Assembly (NCBI RefSeq): GCF_002752675.1
Contig: NZ_CP024608.1
Span: 6,944,001 to 7,008,000 of the forward strand
DNA from: Massilia violaceinigra
GTDB taxonomy: Bacteria; Pseudomonadota; Gammaproteobacteria; Burkholderiales; Burkholderiaceae_D
DNA: 64,000 bases
Direction: 5' to 3'
Shown one piece after another: positions 59,605-64,000 of the stretch (position 1 is its first letter; each line of letters opens with the position of its first letter). Both the position numbers and the translations under genes were made by a program. The notes under the pieces are model-generated. The model made no database searches. It saw only the letters and a list, made by a program, of their open reading frames with translations, and was not told the origin of the DNA.

Positions 59605-61794
59605 TTAGGCGACGAAGGCTGCGCCGTCTGTTGCGCCGTCTGTCACGCCGACCAGTTCCAGCGCTACCATGGCCGTGGTGGCCGGCGTCTCGGTGTAGAC
59701 AATATTGGCTTTCAGGCTGGCCGGCGTGACGTTCTCCAGTGTCGCCAGCACGTAGCCCGTATCGGCGCCCGCCTTGCCGTCACGGTCGAGCGCGATGACG
59801 GTCGAGGTGCCGTTCTTGACCAAGAGCAGCACGCCGGCGGCGTACGGGTCGGTGGCCCGCATCGCGGCGGTGAACAGGTCGCTGACATCGACGCGGTCGC
59901 CGCCAAGCCCCACCACGAAATCCTTGATCGTCAGGGTGCCCAGGCGGCCGGCGCCGCTCAGTTCATAGGTATCGACGCCCTCGCCGCCGGTGGCGGTGAT
60001 GGCGGTGTTGCCGGTATTGCGCACGACCTTGATGGTGTCGTCGCCAAGCCCGCCGCCGGCCACCACGCGCCACGGCGTGGGGGACAGTTCCGAATCGATC
60101 TGCAGCACGTCGCGCCCGCTGCCGCCGAACAGGCCGTGGTTGCCGCTGCCCTGGACCCGCAGCATGTCGTCGCCGCTGCCGCCATTGATCTGCATGTCGC
60201 CATTGGCGCCGTGCACGGTATCGTTGCCGGCGCCGCCGTCGGCCACATGGTCGCCGCCATTCATCGTGACATCGTCGTTGCCGCTGCCGCCGGAAAGGAT
60301 GTCCTTGCCGCCAGCGGCGTGGAGCACATCGTCGCCGTCGCCGCCGTACAACTGGTCGTCGCCGCTGGTGTCGCTCAGGCGGTCGTTGCCGGTGCCGCCA
60401 AGCAGCACGTCATCGTCCTTGCCGCCAGTGATCGTGTCGTCGCCGGCGCCGCCATCGGCGCGGTCGACGCCGACGCCGCCGTCCAGGTAATCGTTGCCGT
60501 CGTCGCCCCGCAGAAGATCGTCGCCGCCCTTGCCGTGCAGGGTGTCCTGGCCGGCGGCGCCGGCGATGGTGTCGGCGCTCCCGCCGCCGGACAGTTTGTC
60601 GTCGGCGCTGGTACCCGTGAGCACCAGCGGGGGCAGCGCACCGTCCGGATCGAGGCCACGGCCAAAATTGTGCGCGCTAACCTGGTTCGCCTGTACGTCC
60701 TTGAGGGTGGCGACGGTCCGGAAGTCGAAGCCGTCGCCAACGCCGTCCCCATCCCACTGGAACAGGGTGTCGGCACCGCTCTGCACCAGGCGCAGGTAGC
60801 CTGCGCGGAACGGGTCGGCTGTACCTGGCGGGACGTAGACCAGATCGAAATCGAGGATATCGCCGCCAGCGCCAGCCTGGAAATCGGTCACGCTCACCTG
60901 TTGCCGATGGCCGCCACCGTCAAAGAGGATGGTGTCGCGCCCGTTGCCGCCGGTTACCCGGTACTTGTCCTGCGGCGCGCCCGGGCTGAACTTGATCATG
61001 TCGTCGCCGTCGCCGCCCAGCACGATGGTGTCGGCGATGCCTTTCTCGAACCGCAACTCGATGAGATCGTTGCCGCTGCCGCCGTCGAGCGTATCTTTGC
61101 CGCTGCCGCCAGTCAGTGTATCGGCGCCGCTGCCGCCCTCCATCAGGTCGGTGCCCGGGAACATGGCGCTCAGCTTGTCGTTGCCCGCGCCCCCACGCAG
61201 AATATTGTCGCCGCCGAAAAAGGTGCTCTCGTATCTGCCCCAGTCGTAGTCCGACAAGACGTCGTCGCCGTCGCCGCCATCGAGGGTATCGTTGCCTTCG
61301 TCGCCGTCGAGATAATCGTCACCGGCGCCGCCGGAGAGCGCGTCATGCTGCTCGCCACCATACAACTCGTCGTTGCCGTCGCCGCCGTCCAGCGCATCGT
61401 TGCCGATCGCGCCGAACAGGTCGTCGTCGCCCCCGCCACCGAGCAGGGTATCGTTGCCATTGCCGCCGCTGAGCTCGTCTCCGGCGCCGATCTCATCGCC
61501 GCCGTCGAGAAGGTCGTCCTCCCAGCCGCCATTGAGGTAGTCTCGCATGCTACCGCCGAGCAAGGTATCGTTGCCGTGCCCGCCGAACAGGGTGTCGCGG
61601 CCGTCGTCGCTGCGGATATGATCGTTGCCGCCGAGGCCTTCGATCAGATCGTTGTGCGCGGTGCCGACGAGGGTGTCGTTGCCCTCGGTGCCGACAAGGT
61701 AGACAGGCTCATCGTTGGTGGATGGGATCGATTCAAACGTGACGCGCCTGGCATCGAGGGAGGGGGATCGCGGTACGGGAATTGAGCGGAGCAT
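59605..61794 (-). CDS. RTX protein with two repeat units
   Basis: 729 residues from ATG 61794 (AAGGAAT upstream). Start MLRSIPVPRSPSLDARRVTF, then VGTEGNDTLVGTAHNDLIEG and RTX arrays, a domain around VSVTDFQAGAGGDILDFDLV, a second array and a C-terminal domain LTIKDFVVGLGGDRVDVSDL, almost identical to that of the next paralogue. It ends GVTDGATDGAAFVA. Secreted calcium-binding protein by pattern; role unknown (surface layer, adhesion or biofilm are possible). Confidence 0.9.
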   Translation of the reverse strand: MLRSIPVPRSPSLDARRVTFESIPSTNDEPVYLVGTEGNDTLVGTAHNDLIEGLGGNDHIRSDDGRDTLFGGHGNDTLLGGSMRDYLNGGWEDDLLDGGDEIGAGDELSGGNGNDTLLGGGGDDDLFGAIGNDALDGGDGNDELYGGEQHDALSGGAGDDYLDGDEGNDTLDGGDGDDVLSDYDWGRYESTFFGGDNILRGGAGNDKLSAMFPGTDLMEGGSGADTLTGGSGKDTLDGGSGNDLIELRFEKGIADTIVLGGDGDDMIKFSPGAPQDKYRVTGGNGRDTILFDGGGHRQQVSVTDFQAGAGGDILDFDLVYVPPGTADPFRAGYLRLVQSGADTLFQWDGDGVGDGFDFRTVATLKDVQANQVSAHNFGRGLDPDGALPPLVLTGTSADDKLSGGGSADTIAGAAGQDTLHGKGGDDLLRGDDGNDYLDGGVGVDRADGGAGDDTITGGKDDDVLLGGTGNDRLSDTSGDDQLYGGDGDDVLHAAGGKDILSGGSGNDDVTMNGGDHVADGGAGNDTVHGANGDMQINGGSGDDMLRVQGSGNHGLFGGSGRDVLQIDSELSPTPWRVVAGGGLGDDTIKVVRNTGNTAITATGGEGVDTYELSGAGRLGTLTIKDFVVGLGGDRVDVSDLFTAAMRATDPYAAGVLLLVKNGTSTVIALDRDGKAGADTGYVLATLENVTPASLKANIVYTETPATTAMVALELVGVTDGATDGAAFVA

Positions 61795-61930
61795 ATTATT
61801 CCTTGTGGTAGATGGACAAGGACACTGCCGTCCGTCGGACGGCAGTGTCCAGTTTGAAATCATGGCGCCGCGCGGCAATCTTGCCAATCCATCTTAAAAA
61901 AATGCAGCAGATTGCGCGCGCGCCACGCGC

Positions 61931-61963
61931 CGATGTTTAGCCGATGTTTAGCCGATGTTTAGC
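61931..61963. repeat. Three tandem 11-bp repeats over an RTX stop codon
   Basis: CGATGTTTAGC at 61931-61941, 61942-61952 and 61953-61963. On the minus strand each copy carries TAA; since 11 is not a multiple of three, the copies place TAA in all three frames. The first TAA read is the stop of the RTX gene at 61959. Confidence 0.85.
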
Positions 61964-64000
61964 CGAGCTGCATGTCGACCGGTGCCAGACCGACCAGCTC
62001 AATCGCCGCTGCGGAAGTAGCCGGCGTCTCGGTGTAGACAATATGGGCTTTCACGCTCGCTGGCGTGGTGTTCTCCAGGGTCGCCAGCACATAGCCCGTC
62101 TCGGCGCCCGCCTTGCCGTCACGGTCGAGCGTGATCACGGTCGAGCTGCCGTTCTTGACCAAGAGCAGCACACCGGCCTCGTACGGGTCGGTGGCCCGCA
62201 TCGCGGCGGTGAACAGATCGCTGACATCGAAGCGGTCGCCGCCCGCGCCGACCATGAAATCCTTGATCGTCAGGGTGCCCAGGCGTCCTGCGCCGCTCAG
62301 TTCATAGGTATCGACGCCCTCGCCGCCGGTGGCGTTGACCTGGATGTTGGCGGCGTTGCGCAGTAGCTTGATGGTGTCGTCGCCAGCCCCGCCGCCGGCC
62401 ACCACACTGCTGGACGTGAGGTACACGTCCGAGACAATGTTCAGCACGTCGCGCCCGCTGCCGCCGAACAGGCCGCTGTTGCCGGGGCCATAGTACGTCA
62501 GCACGTCGTCGCCGCTGCCGCCGTTGAGCTGAATATTATAGCCATCCGTGGCAACCAAGGTGTCGTTGCCGGCGCCGCCGTCGGCCACCTGGGTGCCGTA
62601 AGTCATCGTGAGCGTGTCGTTGCCGTTGCCGCCCGAATAGCTGCCGCCGCCGTAGCGCCCTTCCAGCACGTCGTCGCCGTCGCCGCCGTAGACCTGATCT
62701 ACCTCCCCGCCACCGTCGCTCAGATGGTCGTTGCCGGCGCCACCGAACAGCTCGTCGCTGCCGTTACCACCGACGATGGTATCGTGCCCGGCGCCGCCGT
62801 CGACGCGGTCGCTGCCTTCGCCGCCGTTCATGGCATCGTTGCCGTCATCACCCCGCATGACATCGTTACCGCCGTTGCCTTGCAGGGTATCCTGGCCGGC
62901 GCCGCCGATGATGGTGTCGTTGATCTGGCTGCCGGCCAGCTTGTCGTTGCCGCTGGTGCCGGTCTGTACCATCGTGGTGGGCGAACCGTCCGGATTGAAG
63001 CCGAAGATGATATTTTGCGCGCCGATCTGGCTCGCCTGCACGTCCTTGAGGGTGGCCAGCGTACGGAAGCTGTATTCGGTGCCGGCGGCGCCGTCCGCAT
63101 CGAACTGGTACAGGGTATCGGCGCCGCTCTGCACCAGGCGCAGGTAGCCGGCGCTGCCGAACGGATTGCTGTTCTCTTTCTGCTCAAAGCGCGCGTCGAG
63201 CAGATCGCCGCCGGGGCCGGCCTGGAAATCGGTCACGATGACCTTCTCGTAGCTATCCGCGGCGTCGGTGAAGACGATGGTGTCGCGCCCGCTGCCGCCG
63301 GTGACCAGGAAATTTTCCGCGGACATGCCCCCTGCGACCGCGATGGTGTCGTCGCCGTCACCGCCCAGCACGATCGTGTCGGAGACGAAGTCGTAGGTGT
63401 TATAGGTGCTCATCTCGAACCAGTCGTTGCCGCTGCCGCCGTCGAGCGTATCGCTGCCGTTGCCGCCGACCAGGGTATCGTCGCCGCTGCCGCCATCGAG
63501 CAGGTCGCCGTACCGGCCATCGATCCTCAGCAAGTCGTTGCCGGCGCCGCCGTACACGGTATTTCTGCCGGCGTCGTAGTCGAGGTCGCCGCCGCCGGAG
63601 CCGTCGTTCAGGTCGTCGTCGCCGTCGCCGCCGTCAATCGTATCGTTGCCTTCCCCGCCGACGAGTGTATCGTTGCCGTTGCCGCCGTCCAGCAAGTCGG
63701 CTTCGCGCTCGCCGTACAGATTGTCGTCGCCAGCGCCGCCCTTCAGGGTGTCCTTGCCCAAGCCGCCGGCGATCCAGTCGCCGGCACCGGTTTCGTCGCC
63801 GCCCTCGATGTAGTCGTTACCGTAGCCGCCGTGCACGACATCGCGTCCGCCGAGGCCGTAAATCTGATCGTCGGTACTGCTGCCCTCGAGGGTGTCGTTG
63901 CCCTCCGTGCCGGTCACGACGCTCAGGCCGTGCGGATCGATGTTGCCGTCGATGTGGGCCCTGGTCAGGCTGGCCGCATTCACGCCAGCGAGCACCAGCG
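61959..64000 (-). CDS. RTX protein, N-terminus outside window
   Basis: At least 679 codons; the frame is open through 64000, so the start is not seen (GTG 63995 is only the first possible internal start). Contents: VVTGTEGNDTLEGSSTDDQI, RTX array, a domain with VIVTDFQAGPGGDLLDARFE, a second array, and C-terminal LTIKDFMVGAGGDRFDVSDL, ending VGLAPVDMQLG. Closely related to the 59605-61794 gene through the last 200 residues, implying recent duplication. Confidence 0.9.
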   Translation of the reverse strand, partial: LVLAGVNAASLTRAHIDGNIDPHGLSVVTGTEGNDTLEGSSTDDQIYGLGGRDVVHGGYGNDYIEGGDETGAGDWIAGGLGKDTLKGGAGDDNLYGEREADLLDGGNGNDTLVGGEGNDTIDGGDGDDDLNDGSGGGDLDYDAGRNTVYGGAGNDLLRIDGRYGDLLDGGSGDDTLVGGNGSDTLDGGSGNDWFEMSTYNTYDFVSDTIVLGGDGDDTIAVAGGMSAENFLVTGGSGRDTIVFTDAADSYEKVIVTDFQAGPGGDLLDARFEQKENSNPFGSAGYLRLVQSGADTLYQFDADGAAGTEYSFRTLATLKDVQASQIGAQNIIFGFNPDGSPTTMVQTGTSGNDKLAGSQINDTIIGGAGQDTLQGNGGNDVMRGDDGNDAMNGGEGSDRVDGGAGHDTIVGGNGSDELFGGAGNDHLSDGGGEVDQVYGGDGDDVLEGRYGGGSYSGGNGNDTLTMTYGTQVADGGAGNDTLVATDGYNIQLNGGSGDDVLTYYGPGNSGLFGGSGRDVLNIVSDVYLTSSSVVAGGGAGDDTIKLLRNAANIQVNATGGEGVDTYELSGAGRLGTLTIKDFMVGAGGDRFDVSDLFTAAMRATDPYEAGVLLLVKNGSSTVITLDRDGKAGAETGYVLATLENTTPASVKAHIVYTETPATSAAAIELVGLAPVDMQLG

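Noticed and set aside
60136..61785. Second long plus-strand frame opposite an RTX gene
   Set aside because: Same antisense effect of the repeat codons.
53349..64000. Dense short DNA repeats that could be mistaken for a CRISPR array
   Set aside because: The repeats are 9-codon-unit variants in coding frame of RTX proteins, with no constant repeat or unique spacers.

Overview
The window looks like the chromosome of a GC-rich betaproteobacterium, most plausibly Oxalobacteraceae (Massilia, Duganella or a relative). This rests on codon bias, the two-component and transporter gene types, and a run of large RTX calcium-binding proteins; the genus is inference. It has four parts: ordinary chromosome (1-5132), an AT-rich accessory stretch with decayed genes and a compact four-gene operon (5179-11422), one complete-looking siphovirus-type prophage (11423-53224) inserted at the 3' end of a tRNA-Ser gene, and an array of four RTX paralogues (53349-64000).

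Chromosome: an AI-2E family transporter, a divergent operon of LuxR-type regulator, hybrid histidine kinase and single-domain response regulator with 4-base overlaps, and a small secreted SnoaL-like protein. Accessory stretch: fragments of a tyrosine recombinase, a short LLPxxY-ending protein and a C39-like protein, each broken by single-base losses. A tight operon follows at 6681-10898: a 37-kDa nucleoid-associated (YejK/NdpA-type) protein, a protein with a possible PD-(D/E)xK core, an unrecognised 391-residue protein, and a RelA/SpoT-type alarmone synthetase carrying a one-base frameshift. I read this as the best candidate for an undescribed, possibly anti-phage, system.

Prophage: a 14-bp direct repeat (11423-11436 and 53211-53224) equal to the tRNA-Ser 3' end marks the ends. 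After excision and circularisation the AlpA-like gene at the right end would lie next to the integrase gene at the left end. From left to right: P4-type integrase; a cargo block of two immunity-type genes and a split RHS toxin with a C-terminal WHH-type nuclease candidate; spanins, lysozyme and holin-like genes; tail genes with a 1990-residue tape measure; HK97-type head and packaging genes with an HNH endonuclease; two tRNA-Ser genes; a terminator-bracketed moron; a ParB-like gene beside a perfect 16-bp inverted repeat; a possible late regulator; primase and helicase; a Cro/CI switch with an apparently leaderless cI; a divergent Arc-like pair with four copies of a 15-bp palindrome; small early genes; and alpA. 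Hairpins with T-runs sit before the capsid, tail-tube and tape-measure genes.

Right flank: the tRNA-Ser is followed by four tandem RTX genes (one frameshifted, one running off the end). Each is built from repeats of a unit made of a Ca2+-binding nonapeptide array plus a domain resembling a type I secretion C-terminal region.
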